DNA of 64,000 bases, taken from NCBI GenBank assembly GCA_037176725.1, contig JAZBRS010000037.1, positions 12,976,001 to 13,040,000 of the forward strand, given 5' to 3'. Position numbers and translations under genes: made by a program. The notes beneath the pieces are model-generated. The model saw only the letters and a program-made list of their open reading frames with translations. It searched no databases and was not told the origin of the DNA. Shown here piece after piece: positions 1-12,114 of the stretch; within the stretch, counting starts at the first letter, position 1; each line of letters begins with the position of its first letter. The stretch is from Posidonia oceanica. Taxonomy: Eukaryota; Streptophyta; Magnoliopsida; Alismatales; Posidoniaceae.

Positions 1-538
1 CTTTTCCTTTTCCCTCTCTTGCAAAAATCCATAAAAACCCCTAAAAATCTGCAAAATCCCAAAACATAAAGGAAACAAATCAGAACCCTAAGAAAAACAA
101 TTAAAAAACATTAAACAAGCAATTAAAAACCTAAACTTAACTAAATCAAACTAAAAGGAAAACCAAGCATGTAAGCTAAAAAATGCAAAACAAATCTAAA
201 GAAAACACTGAAAAATCAAGGAAAAGACTAAAATAAAACCAAAACCTACCAAAAGTAAAAACCCCATCAAAAGAATTAAAAAACAAACCCTAAAAAGAAG
301 AATTAAAAAACAAACACTAAAACAAGTAATTAAAGAAACAAAGAGACTTAACCTAACAAACCTAAGGAAAAAACAAATTAAAAACTTAATTAAAAGGAAA
401 AGAAAAACACATTTAAAAGATTTAAAAACACACTATCAAACCAGAAAAATCTAACTAAAAACTTCAAGAAAAATCAACAAGTAAAAATCAAAGCATAATT
501 TAAAAGACTTAAGAAAGAAAAAACCCTAAGAAGACTAA
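1..538 (+). mobile_element. LTR fragment C, left part (5.7-kb Tat-type LTR family)
   Basis: This A-rich stretch aligns, in the same order, with the LTRs that start at 21917 and 58349. Its first bases match about 670 bp into the LTR and its last bases about 1.2 kb into it. The match stops abruptly near 538, where minus-strand gag sequence begins. I read it as the left part of the LTR that resumes at 8108. The LTR start lies before the window. No coding potential is seen here. Confidence 0.8.
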
Positions 539-998
539 GACGAACTGATAGAGCCATGCCCTGCAGTCTCTGGGCAAGCTCCATCAGGTGCTGATACTGC
601 GCTTCGGGCGTCTCGCCAGTGGGGACGCTGAAGTGCAGTGCCGGCGAAGGTTGAGAAACAAGTGGCACGGACACAGACTGTCCGGGAGGGAAGGATTCTA
701 CAGCAAAGGTCGCAGTGACGGTGGAAGGGATGTCGAAAGCGACATATCCCTGGGATGGAAGGGGCAGTGGCGTCTCCGAAACGCGAGTAACGGTCGTCAA
801 GATGGATTCGGCGACCGGATCCGAAGGAAGAGATGCTTGCCACTGTCCCGGGACGTACTGAGAACCTAGAGACGTCAGGGGAGGAAACCCTGGCGTCGGA
901 GGGGGAACAAGGGGGACAGAAGGAGCAACCGGAGGGGCCGGAATGGAAACACCCTCCGTGACAGGAGTGAAAAGAGGCTCACTGACGTACTGGGCCAT
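539..998 (-). pseudogene. gag 5' fragment of element A, truncated
   Basis: On the minus strand an ATG at 998 opens a frame of about 153 codons that is cut at the junction with LTR fragment C near 538. The protein is rich in Pro, Ser, Val and Thr and ends in a short helical-looking stretch (EAQYQHLMELAQRLQGMA). This is the low-complexity N-terminal part expected of a Tat-type Gag, and the conserved capsid-like domain and zinc knuckle are missing. The frame is open upstream to 1043, but only from a TTG codon, so I chose the ATG. It lies downstream of the A leader and primer-binding site, which supports the gag call. The rest of gag, all of pol and the other LTR of A are gone, apparently in one deletion. 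Confidence 0.6.
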
Positions 999-2302
999 TG
1001 CTGACCTAGATCGCGTGAGAATAGGGCTGCGACGGGTATTCAAGCGGTGCTTCCTAAGAGGAGCTATCGTCGCAAATGTGGATAGCTCGGAAGGGGAATG
1101 GTCGCGAATGAAGTCGTAACAGGAGCGTCAACGATGGTCGGTACTCGAGCTCTGGCAAAGGGAAACTCGCTATACCGACCACGCTGACACAACAGAAGGA
1201 AATTAGGGTTAGGAACTAAAAGACGAATGCAAATGAGTTAGTTAAATGGCATGAATGATGTGCATGCTTTCTAGTATGCCCCCCTCACCTAACTAGTGTT
1301 TCCTAGCAAGGTTGTCTACTCCGGGTATCCCTGGGTGTACGGGTCACCGACTCAGGTCAGAAAAGTAGGTTCCCTGTCTAACTCCCGGCCCAAAGCTCAG
1401 GAAATGACAGGGTGGTGCGTTGGTGGCCTCTACCCTGCCAAAGCGTGGGTGGTACCCTCTACTAACACCGACACGACCCCCGGACGAGGGGGGGACAGAC
1501 CGACTGGCTCGTGCCACGCCCAAAGCGGTGGAACAAGAAGCCAGGACCGTCCTTCGCAGACTAATAGGTGGACTCAGATGAGAAGAATGCATGCCCTATA
1601 TGATGCTTATGCAAATGCTTAAAGTCTTTTATCTTGCACATTTTATTAACCAAAGGGAGTGAAGGATTGTTCAGAGTCTCTAGTTGCTCCTAGGAGTTCT
1701 TTTTACTTGCGGTTTTTAGTTAACCATGGGGAGAGCAAACAAGTTTCTACTATCCTAGGCATGGCATGTGCAAAGGGGAAGAAAATCAGTCAAGCATGGC
1801 AGGCAAACAACATACAACACAGCAAAAGGCAAGTGCATGGCATGTGTGAGTGTTTGTGAGCATGATGGTGAAGAAAAACATTCATCGAGTCATGTATGCA
1901 AGGCATGTGCGTGCGTAGTGACATAGCAAAGGTGTAAAAGAAGCATTCAACATTCAAAAAGCATGTATTGTTGCCAAACAAGTATGTAGACATGTAATGT
2001 GCGATAATTAAAGCAGTAATAATAAGCAAGTAAGGCAAAGAAAATAAAGACAAGTAAGCTGTAAAGGAAGTAAGAGCATAAGCGAGACAATAAGTAAATA
2101 AACAAGCAGAGAAGCAAAGCCAAGCGAAAAGGAGCACAATCCGAGACGAAAGAGGTGCAAAACCTAAGCAAAGTAGCCACAAAGCGACTTTCTAGGAGTT
2201 TGCACAGAAAAACGAGCAAAACAGGCAAAGAAGGCACACAAGACAGGCAAAACTGCGAAAACAGGCGGGCGAAAAGCTAGGAACGAAAGCCGGAGTCTAG
2301 CA
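999..2302 (-). other. 5' leader of element A (non-coding)
   Basis: This is untranslated leader between the primer-binding site and gag of element A, read on the minus strand. It is the reverse-complement counterpart of the leader of element E (27668-28557). The shared part includes the block around 1290-1640, which matches 28260-28540. The open frames seen here on either strand have no recognisable domain. Confidence 0.7.
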
Positions 2303-2320
2303 TCCCTAGCAGAGTCACCA
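2303..2320 (-). promoter_or_regulatory. tRNA primer-binding site of element A
   Basis: On the minus strand, one base after the LTR end, the sequence reads TGGTGACTCTGCTAGGGA. It is 15/18 identical to the site in element E (27650-27667). All three differences are C-to-T or G-to-A, so it looks like a decayed copy of the same site. The Tat/Ogre site of this kind is reported to pair with tRNA-Arg (from memory). Confidence 0.8.
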
Positions 2321-2321
2321 C

Positions 2322-5300
2322 TGTAGTGATCCCGATCGGAATCAGGCTCGCTATTTAGCGGCGATTGGATCCGAGGAAGAGGCTCGACTCGAAAACGCTT
2401 AAAATCGAGGAGAAAAGAGAAAGATAAGACAAATCAGAGTCGCCACCATGTCTATTAACGGGAGACAAGGAAAACCAGGGGAATGCGTGAATTAACACGC
2501 AAAACCAAGCAAGGAATGCAAAGCAAAGCAATGCAAAGGAAACAAATGCAAATTCATGCAAATGAGATGACTCTAGCCTAGGATAAGGGCAGTATGGTCA
2601 TTGCGGGCCAAAAGACAGGGCAAGGACTCCTGTTACGTGCGGGGAAGGTGTTAGGCACCCCCGACACGCCCGAAAATCGGTCTTTCTAGGCTTACGCTCG
2701 CATACGCAGGGAAATGCAGGATTGAATGCCTATGTGCCTATGAATGCCTAAATGAATGCTCAAGGTGTGCTTTAAGTGGAGAGATGCAAAGCAAGGAAGT
2801 AAATGTGCTCTCTAAGTGCTCAGCTACGCTGTCCGTGTTCCGAGCTAGGCGAAACCTAGCTCGTGAGAACTCCAAACAGTAAGCATCACGGCCCTATATG
2901 CAAATGCAGGCGAAAAAGCGAAACAGCGAGAAAACCATGCAATGCAATCGACATGCAAGGGAAAACAGCATAAAACACGCAAAACTAGATGAGAAAAGAG
3001 CAAGACACGCAGAACGGAGCAAAAGAACAAAACCGGCACGCAAAACGAGCGAGAAAGCAAGGCAGCACGCAAAACGAGACAAGGAAGCAAAGAGGCACGC
3101 AAAACGGTGCAGAAGCGAGAGCAGCACGCAACACAAGCGAGAAAGCAAGGCAGCGTGCAAAACAAGGCAGGAAAACAGAGGGGCACGCAAAACGGTGCGA
3201 AAACGAGAGCGGGCACGCGAAACGGTGCCAAAACAGCGAAGCAAAAAAAACCTCGGAAAAGCCATGCGAATGCAAGAATGCAAGGAAAAGATCAGAAGAG
3301 GCCAAAGGGGAGGCAAAACAACATGTGTGTAAGAACAGACGTCGTTTAGGACCACTCAGAGTAGGTGTGAAGACCTACGGAGGGGAGGGTGAGCAAACGG
3401 AGGGATTACCACCTCTTTGCGACTGTTTTCCGCTAAACCGTTCCACGGTGTGTCTCGCACGCTGCCCAAAGCTCGCGATGCGATCGGATCGTGGACAAGG
3501 GGGAAGAAAGTCACATTAAGTGGCAAATCCAGGGTAAACACAACGCAAAACACTCAGGAATACGCGAAACCAGGATTGGAATTTACGAGCAGAAAGGGGA
3601 AGCCCTATTCTACATGCTCAAAGAGACAGAAAGCGAAAACAAGGAAAACTGTGCAGATGGCACGCAAATGCAATGCAGGGGTTCAGGAGGACATACCTGG
3701 AAATCCGGGAGCCTGATCTGAAATCTGTCTGGTCCATGCTGAAGGGCGCTTCGCTGCGGTCGCCTGGGCAGCTCACTTGAGAAGATCCAACGGCCGGATT
3801 GGAAGATATCGCAGCTTCAAGGCAGAAGGGCCAGAACAGGGGAGAAGAACAGATCTAGGTGTTCAGGAGGTCCTAAGGGTGTGCAAAAGGTCCTCCCAAG
3901 TGAAAGGGAGCTAAAAGTGCTTAGTGTGTGCAAAAGGATGCTAGAATGCAAGACTAAATGAATGCAGGATGCATGCAAAAGCAAAGAGAAGAAACTGGGA
4001 AAAGCCAGGATTTCAGAAAGCATTTTGAAAAAGAAAGGGGCTAAAAAAGCAAATTTTCCAGAAAACAGGGGTCTACAGGAAAGGATTTCGAAAACAGGAG
4101 AGGACAGGGGTCCATTTTGCAAAAAAAACTAGGCTCAGAAAGCTGTTTTGAAAAGAGGGTATGCTTTAAAAGAGGTCTTGAAAGCAAAAAGAGGTCAGAA
4201 TGCAAATTTGGAAAAACTGGGGTCTAAAATGCAAATTTTCCAGAAAACAGGGTTCTGGGGAGTCTGAGAATACTGGTGGAGGGTCTGCATGCAATTTGGT
4301 AAGCATAGGAGCTAGGATGCAACCTAGGGGCAAAATGGTCTTTTTACATGGTTTTTGAAAGATGCAAGGACCTATGTGTGATTTTTAAATCATGCAGAGG
4401 TCAAATATGCAATTTTATATGGAAAACATGCTCTGAAAACACAAACTGAGGACTGGTGTGATTTTTGGAAAAAACAGGGTCAGAAATGCAATACAATAAG
4501 CCAAAGTACATGCATAATAGCCACTGTCCATTTAAAATGGACCTAAGTGCAAATATGAAAAATCAGAGGGAAGGAAATGCAATGCAGTATGCAAAATAAG
4601 AAAATAAAAGCTAAGTTCCTACAGTGCATGGACCTACATGCAAAATCAGAAACGTGCAGGGATCTAGAATGCAATGCAGTATGGTAAAATGAATGCAATT
4701 AAATGAACTGATCTACTGCAGGACCTATATGCAATAATCAAAAGCAGAGGGGCTAAACTACAAAATATTATAACTGAAACGCACAGTAGAAGGACTGAAA
4801 AGCAAATACTGAAAAATGGAAATAAAAACAGCAATTTGGCATAGTATTTAATTTAAAACTAAGCAAACTAAATGACAGAAGGACTGGAATGCAATAATTG
4901 AAAAACTTAAGCTAAACATGCAATATTTACATCTAAAACTTTATAAACAAGAAAATAAAGGAACAGTGCTAGTCGGCGGTCGAAGAGCACTGTAGCAGAA
5001 CGCCGGCAGTACTCGTGACCGCCGACAGGGGGGAGCTGGAGAGGCGCTGCCTGACGGAGGATGCTGGCGGCGATCGTCTAGAGCTCCGGAGCGTGTCGGA
5101 GCGGCGTTCTGTTGGTCAGAGTGTCCGGAGGAAGAGCAGCCGGCGCCGGAGAAGGAGAACTGACCGGCGAGTCGGGGACGGAGCAGGAGACCGGGAAAGC
5201 TGCTTCTAGGCGGCGGGAAAGCATCAGGGGGGAGAAGAGGAAGCTAGGGGAAGAAGGATTTACCTCTCTCCGCGTCTGAGTCGTTCCCCCGACGTCGGTG

Positions 5301-8107
5301 GTTCCAGAGGTGGCCGGCGGAGGTCGTTCAGTTGCTACGGCGGTCGTCAGCTGCTCGCGAGGGATGGAGTGGCTTCAGAACGTGCTTCCGGTGCTTCCCA
5401 GATGATCGGACAGAAGCTCCTGCAGCTCGGACGGAGGGTCGGCTTTTTGGGTTCAGAGGACACTGCCGGAGGTGGGTGGAGGTTGTTGCTGCTCGTCCGG
5501 TGGAGCGAAACCCTCCGGGAGGTTGCTGGAGGCCTGAGGAGTCGTTCTGGATGCTCGGAGAAGGTTTCTGGAAGGTGTGGAGGGAGTTAGGACGCTGGGC
5601 TGATTTCTGGTCTGGAGCGAAGCAAGGTGTTTGTTGTGGAGTTCTCTGCCGGTGGTGGGAGAGAGGGCTGAAGGTCGGGGCTCTGGAAAGGTGGGGGTTC
5701 GGTGGGTAGCTGGGTGTAGTTTGGAAGGATTCTGTGGATTGTGGTGAGGGGAATTGTCTGGTGGGTTGTGTTGGGTTTGAAGGTGGCTTTAGGTGGTGTT
5801 TCAAGGCAGGTTAGGTGGTGGAATGGCCGGGGAGCGATGCTGGGAAATGACTGGGTTTCTGGGTGAAATTGGGGGAGTGATTGGGAGGGAAATTGAGGCC
5901 TGAACGAGTGCTGATTTTCTGGGAAAGGAAGAAGGAGGTTTTCTGAATTTGGGAAGGAATGGGAGAGGTTCTGAGGAGTGGGAAATGGTGTGAGATTTGG
6001 GTTTTTCTCTGGGATGCCAAGGACTCCCGAACGCTCTCTTCTGCTCTCTCCTCTCTCTGGAATTGGAAGGATGAAGAGGAGAAGGAAGTGGGTCGCACAG
6101 GGGGAAGAAGCTTCGGAATTCTGGTCTGATGGCTCTCCACTCTCTGGTTCGCTCTGGATTGCTCTCACTCCGGCTCTGTCTGACACTCTGGATTGAAGGG
6201 AGGACGGGAGGCTTATGAATGAGGAGCTGCTGCTGCTGGGCGCGAGCTGAGAATTCAAACTCGGCCGGCGGTTACTGCAGCGGAGGGGACAAGGCGACCG
6301 GCTCCGGAAAAGCCGCAGAGAGGAAGGAGAGCGGCGGGCTGCTGTAGATTGAAAGGATTGAAGCTTGAATTCAAACCGGAGGAGGGAATACTGCAGCTGG
6401 CCGTTCGCGGGAGAAAATGGTGAAGAAATCAGTTGAAGGAGGTGGGGAAGAAGAAGGGTGGAGAAGGGCCGGACTGTGCTGCGGGCCGAGAAGAAAAAGA
6501 AATAAAGAAAAAGAAGAAACGGGCTGACGGGCCCAGTAAGGAAAAGAAAGAAAGAAAGAAGGGAAATAAGAAAGAAAGAGAGGGTAGGATGGGGAAATAA
6601 AATTAGTAAAAAAGGAACTAAAAATAAATAAAAATATTAGAAGGGTTGTGCTATAGATTAGGATTTTAATTAGAATTTTCAATGGTCATTTTTGAGTTGA
6701 TTAATGTGTTTTGGGCTTAATTAGGGTTTTAGGGTTTTGGTTTTGCTTTTAATTAGTTTTCTCTTGATTAAGTGTTTGTTAAACCCTTTTTTAAATTATT
6801 TTAAAATTATGTTTCCTTTGTTGGATACTTAGAATATTGATTAGGATTTTTTAGGATTTATTTTCGTATTAATCAGGGTTGGTTTTAGGTTTTTAAGTTT
6901 TGGTCTTCTTAGGTTTTTTTTTTCTTTCTAAGTCTTTTAAGTTATGTTTTGATTTTTATTTATTGATTTTTCTTGAAGTTTTTAGTTGGATTTTTCTGGT
7001 TTGATAGAGTGTTTTCAAGTCTTTCAGATGTGTTTTTCTCTTCTTTTTTAATTAAGTTTTTAACTTGTTTTTCTTATGTTTATTAGGTTAAGTCTTTTGC
7101 CTTCTTTAATTACTTGTTTTAGTGTTTGATTTTTAATTCTTCTCTTTTAGGGTTTGTTTTTTAATTCTTTTAGTGGGGTTTTTACTTTTGCTGGGTTTAG
7201 ATCTCATTTTAGTTTTTTCCTTGATTTTTCAGTGTTTTCTTTTGATTTGTTTTGCATTTTTTAGCTTGCATGTTTGGTTTTTCTTTTAACTTGATTTAGT
7301 TAAGTTTAAGTTGTTAATAGCTTGTTTAATATATTTTTAATTGTTTTTCTTAGGGTTCTGATTTGCTTCTTTTGTGTTTTGAGATTTTACAGATTTTTAT
7401 GGGTTTTTGTGGATTTTTGCAGAAGGGAGAAAAGAAAAAGAGAAGGAAGAAAGAAATGGAAAAAAGAGGGAGATAAGAGGAAAAGAGATAGGTTGTAGGA
7501 AAACGATTTTTTTAAAATTCAGAAAAAGTGTTAAAAATAAAGTAAAAATAGGGATAAGATAGAGGAAGGATAGAAGCATAGAGGGGGCCCACAGTCAGAC
7601 CAGAAAAAGGATAAGAAAGGGATGAAGAGAGAGATGATAATCAGGAGAGAGAGAGGAGAGAGAAAATGATAATCCCGAAGAGAGAAAAGGATAATTTGGG
7701 TGAAAGAGGGTCTTAATGGTCTTGGAATGGGGTGAGAATTGGTGAGTGGGTAGTCTAGGGTTTGAAGTCTTGGTTCTGAAGTTTTGGTTTGATTCTAAGG
7801 AGGTTTTGGAGGGGTTTCAAGGTGTAGAAAAAGGGTAGTTTTACCTAGGTTTTCTAGGGTTTTTGGAAATGGGTTAGGTTTGGAAATTTCTAAGTTCTTG
7901 GGTAGGTTTGTTGGGTGGATAGTGGTGGATTTTCCTATGGTTTTTGGTTAGGTTTTGAAGTTGGGAAGGGGGGTAAAGGTTTGGGCCAAGACAGGCTGAT
8001 TTTGAAGGGTAAAGAGGAGGGTTAGGGTTAGGGTTTGGTTGGGGTTTGAACCAGCAATCACCAGGAGGGCTCCAAGGGTCCGGGCCTGCCAAGATGGGGT
8101 GTCAACA
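2322..8107 (-). mobile_element. 5' LTR of minus-strand element A (5.8 kb)
   Basis: In minus orientation the LTR starts at 8107 (TGTTGACACCCC) and ends at 2322 (GATCACTACA), giving TG...CA ends. It is followed by the primer-binding site at 2303-2320, so it is a 5' LTR. Regions in LTR order are a C/T-rich start, an A-rich stretch around 6700-7400, a G/C-rich stretch around 5000-6400 with the probable transcription start, a region of spaced TTGCA motifs (about 3900-4900), a minisatellite (2970-3245) and a conserved end. Frames inside it, such as 5332-5709, 5587-6258 and 8148-8651, are not credible genes: equivalent stretches recur in every LTR copy and their frames are not kept. Confidence 0.92.
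2970..3245 (-). repeat. LTR-internal minisatellite, about 9 units (LTR A)
   Basis: A degenerate repeat of roughly 30 bp is built around GGCACGCAAAAC, seen about nine times. The same repeat occurs at the same place in every full LTR of this family with a different number of units. The apparent Arg/Lys-rich proteins here are translations of the repeat. Confidence 0.85.
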
Positions 8108-11100
8108 GTTACTCGCCTGACATCCACCTTTCCAGAGCACCAGACTTCTAGCCCTCTCCCTCACCACAGGCTGAGAACAACACAACAAACACTTGCCTTC
8201 TCCACTGATCAGAAACCGACCCAACCTCCAAATCATCTCCACGCTCTCCAGAAGCCCAATCCAACAATCCAGAACCGTTCCCCGGACCTCCAGCAATCCC
8301 CCGGAGGGTCCCATCCAGCCTGAGGAGCAGCAAACACTCCCCCCAGCCTCCGGCTGCCACCCTGAACCCACGACCTGCCGAATCTCTCTCCGGTCTGCAC
8401 AGCTCGTGTCTGATCATCTGGGAAGCTCCGAAGGACCGTTCTGAGGTGACTCCAGCCCTCGTGAGCAGCGGACAGCGCCCGCAGCAACCGGACAGACGCT
8501 GTCGACCAGCTCCGGCACTGCTGAGGTCGGGAGGATGCTCCAGACACGGACACTGGTATTTTCTTACCTTCCCCGCTCTCTCTCCTCCTCCTGCTGCTTC
8601 CCCGCCGATCAGAGTCAGCTTCCAAGCCCTCCAGACGCTCCTGCAGCTCACCGGTCTTCCCGTCTTCTCCGGCGCCGGTCCCCTGATCTCCGGATGCTCC
8701 GCCCAGCAGAACGGACTCCCGACGATTCCTAGAGCTCCGCACGGTCGTCAGCTACGTCCTCTGCCGTCTCGCGCCTCCCCAAGCCCCCTGTGTCGGCGGT
8801 GGTGAGCGCCGGTGGCTCACTGCTACAGTGCCAGCCACCGCCGGCAAATCACTGTGCATTTATTTTCTTAGTTATAAGATTTCTGTGCAGATATTGCATG
8901 TTTGCCTTAACTTTTTTAATTTTTGCGTTTCAGTCCTCTGTCCATTTAATATGCTTAGTTTTTAATTAAAAACCATGCTAAATTGCTGCTTTTATCTCTG
9001 CTTTTCTGTATTTGCAATCTAGTCCTGTTACTGTGCTGTGCTGTTGTATTATTTTGCATTTTAGCCCCTCTGTTTTCGTTTTTTGCACATAGGTCCTGCA
9101 GTAAATCAGTTCATTTAATTGCATATAGTTTACCATATGAAATTGCATTCTGCATCCCCGCATGTTTCTGATTTTGCATATAGGTCCATGCACTATAGTA
9201 ACTTAGGTTTTATTTTTTATTTTTGCTTGTTGCATTGCATCTTCTTCCCTCTGTTTTCTGACATTTGCATTTAGGTCCATTTTAAATGGACAGTAACCAT
9301 TTGCATGCATTTTTGCTTACAGCATTGCATTTTGGCCCCTGTTTTTTTCAGAAATTGCACATCAGTCCTTTCTCAGTGTTTTCAGAGCATGTTTACCATA
9401 CAAAATTGCATATTTGACCCCTGCATGATTCAAAAATCACACATAGGTCCTTGCATCTTTTAAAAAACCATGTAAAAAGACTATTTTGCCCCTAAAGTTG
9501 CATCTTAGCGCCTATGCTTACAAAATTGCATGTAGACCCTCCACTTGCATTCCCAGACTCCCCAGGACCCTGTTTTCTGGAAAATTTGCATTTTAGACCC
9601 TAGTTTTTTCAAAATTGCATTCTGATCTCTTTTTGCTTTCAAAACTTCTTTCAATGCATACCCTCTTTTCAAATTAACTTTCTGAATCCAGTCTTTTGCA
9701 AAATAACCCTTTGCCCTCTCCTGTTTTCAAAACCCTCCCCTGTGGACCCCATCTTTTGTGAAAATTTGCATTTTAGCCCCTTTGCTTTTTCAAAAATGCT
9801 TTTGAACTCCTGTCTTTTCCAAGTTTGTTCCCCTTGTTTCTTCTTGCTTGTGCATGCATTCTGCATTCATTTAGCCTTGCATTTTAGCATACTTTTGCAC
9901 ACACTAAGCACCTTTAGCTCCCCTTCACCTGGGAGGACCTTTTGCACACCCCTAGGACCTCCTGAACACCTAGATCTGCTCTTCTCCCCTGTTCTGGCCT
10001 TCCTGCCTTGAAGCTGCGATATCTTCCGATCCGGCCGTTGGATCTTCTCAAGTAAGCTGCCCAGGCGACCGCAGCGAAGCGCTCTTCGGCATGGACCAAG
10101 CAGATCTCAGATCAAGCTCCCGGATTTCTAGGTATGTCCTCCTAAACTCCTGCATTGCATTCATTTGCATGCCATTTGCATAGTTTTCCTCGTTTTCGAT
10201 TTCCGTCTCTTTGAGCATGTAGAATAGGGCCTCCTCTTCTTGTCTATCAACTCAGATCCCCGTTTCGCATTTCCCTATGTGTTTTGTGTTGGGTTTTCCC
10301 TGGATTTACCACTTAATGTGACTTTCTTCCCCCTTTTCCACGATCCGATCGCATCGCGAGCTTTGGGCAGCATGCGAGACACACCGTGGAACGGTTTAGT
10401 GGGAAATGGTCGCAAAAGAGGTGGTAATCCCTCCGTTTGCTCACTCTCCCCTTTGTAGGTCTTCACACCTACCCTGGGTGGTCCTAAACAATGTCTGTTC
10501 TTACACACACATTGTCTTGCTCCTCTTTGGCATCTTCTGATCTCTTCTTTGCATTTAGCATTCGCACAGTTTTCCGAGGTTTTATCTCGCAGTTTTTGGC
10601 ATCGTTTTGCGTGCCCGTTCTCGTTTTGGCACCGTTTTGCGTGCCTGCTTTGTCTTTCGGGTCGTTTTGCACGCTCGCCCTGTTTTTGGCACAGTTTTGC
10701 GTGCCCATCACCGTCTTTTGCACCGATTTGCGTGCCGCCTTGCTTTCTCGCCCGTTTCGCCTGCCGACCTTGTCTTTTTGCACCATTTTGCGCGCTTTCT
10801 TGTTTTTTGCCTCGTTTTGCGTGCTTTATGCCGTTTTCTCTTGCATGTCGATTGCATTGCATGGTTTTGCCGTTGTTTTGCTTTTTCGCCTGCATTTGCA
10901 TATAGGACTGTGATGCTTACTGTCTGGAGTTCTCACGAGCTAGGTTTCGCCTGGTTCGGAACACAGACAGCGTAGCTGAGCATTTAGAAAGTACGTTTAC
11001 TTTCCCTGCTTTGCCTCTTCCCACTTAGAGCACACCTTGAGCATTCATTTAGGCATTCATAGGCACATAGGCATTGAACCCTGCATTTCCTTGCGTATGC

Positions 11101-11480
11101 GAGCGTAAGCCTAGAAAGACCGATTCTCGGGCGTGTCGGGGGTGCCTAACACCTTCCCCGCACGTAACAGGAGTCCTTGCCCTGTCTTTTGGCCCGCAAC
11201 GACCATACTGCCCTTATCCTAGGCTAGAGTCGTCTCTTTTGCATGCATTTGCATTTGTCTTCTTTTGCATTGCTTTGCTTTGCATTTCTTGCTTGGTTTT
11301 GCGTGTTAATTCACGCATTTCCCCCGATTTTCCTTGTCTCCTGCTAATAGACATGGTGGCGACTCTGATTTGTCTTATCTTTCTCTTTTCTCCTCGATTT
11401 CAAGTGTTTTTGAGTCGAGCCTCTTCCTCGGATCCAATCGCCGCTAAATAGCGAGCCTGATTCCGATCGGGATCGCTACA
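8108..11480 (+). mobile_element. LTR fragment C, right part, with intact 3' end
   Basis: Directly after the start of LTR A, plus-strand LTR sequence resumes about 2.4 kb into the LTR (compare 24340 and 60755) and runs to the normal end GATCGCTACA at 11480. No primer-binding site follows, so it is a 3' LTR or a solo LTR. Together with 1-538 it shows that element A inserted into this LTR. About 1.2 kb of LTR between the two parts is missing. It carries the conserved palindrome at 9275-9291 and the minisatellite at 10590-10830. Confidence 0.88.
10590..10830 (+). repeat. LTR-internal minisatellite, about 8 units (LTR C)
   Basis: Degenerate units are centred on GTTTTGCGTGCC and spaced about 30 bp. 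Some units contain a small inverted repeat, GGCAC...GTGCC. They correspond to the repeat in LTR A in the opposite orientation. Confidence 0.85.
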
Positions 11481-12114
11481 GTGTCAAAGGTGTCTAGGTG
11501 TGTGGGAGGCTCGAGGAATGTTAAGGCTTTGGCAGAGGCATGTCAGATGGCCGACGGAGCCACGGCGGTGGCTGACATGGGCGGTCGAAGGTTGTGAGGG
11601 CGAAGAAAGCGGATTTTTAGCTGAATTGCCAATGATGGGTTTCCAAGGTAGTTACTCATCCTTGGAAGGTAGTGGATGAGCTGGAGGGCAAGAGAGGACA
11701 GGTAGTAAGTGCGGGGAGGCGGGGGATTGGACGGCTGGTGAGCTGGAATGGGCAGAACAGCCACTGCTGTAGTCGAGCCGTTGGACGCTGGGGCAGGAGG
11801 CGTCCAACGTTGGACGCCAGCACAGGGCGCGTCCAACGTTGGACGCTGGCACAGGATGCGTCCAACGTTGGACGCTGCCTATTCCAGCGTACAACACGCT
11901 CTGTTGGCAAAGGCTGCAAATGGGCTTGGGCTTGGGCTTAAGAAGGCTTGAAAATGTGCAAAAGGCTTGGGTTAAGGCTTTTAGGGTTTGGGTAGGGTTT
12001 TAGGCTTGGAAATGGGTTAGAAAAGGGGCTAGGAAAATAAGAGCCATTCCAGAGTCCACACGAGCCTGCGAAAGAAAACAACAAACTTCCAAGTTGTCAG
12101 AATGGGGTGTCTAC
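11481..12114 (-). mobile_element. LTR fragment B' (second LTR family), 5' terminal 634 bp
   Basis: In minus orientation it begins at 12114 (TGTAGACACCCCATTCTGAC) and aligns with the first part of the LTR at 17587-20950, ending opposite about position 20314. By eye the two are roughly 88-90% identical, so they are older copies. It is cut at 11481 by the end of LTR C, which therefore inserted into it. The next five bases after LTR C, GTGTC, would be its target duplication, but the other side is outside the window. Confidence 0.8.
11781..11897 (-). repeat. Cluster of three GCGTCCAACGTTGGACGC palindromes
   Basis: The perfect 18-bp palindrome GCGTCCAACGTTGGACGC occurs at 11800-11817, 11829-11846 and 11858-11875, flanked by half copies. 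The matching cluster in the other copy of this LTR is at 20618-20732, with some units mutated. Confidence 0.9.

Noticed and set aside
1790..2237. Hydrophobic minus-strand frames (and 27714-28189 in E) that resemble membrane proteins
   Set aside because: They come from T-rich leader sequence, shift frame between the A and E copies, and have no recognisable domain.
2845..3519. Lys/Arg/Gln-rich open frames on the plus strand and Cys/Phe-rich ones on the minus strand, with copies near 10.5, 26.8, 43.9, 52.7 and 63.3 kb
   Set aside because: They are translations of the LTR minisatellite; the frame is not preserved between copies.
5328..6258. Ser/Pro-rich open frames in the G/C-rich part of the LTRs (also 8.1-8.8, 23.5-25.1, 41.5-42.3, 54.6-56.1 and 59.8-61.6 kb)
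   Set aside because: The same DNA is open in different frames and strands in different copies, and it falls in the probable promoter and transcript leader region. There is no conserved protein.
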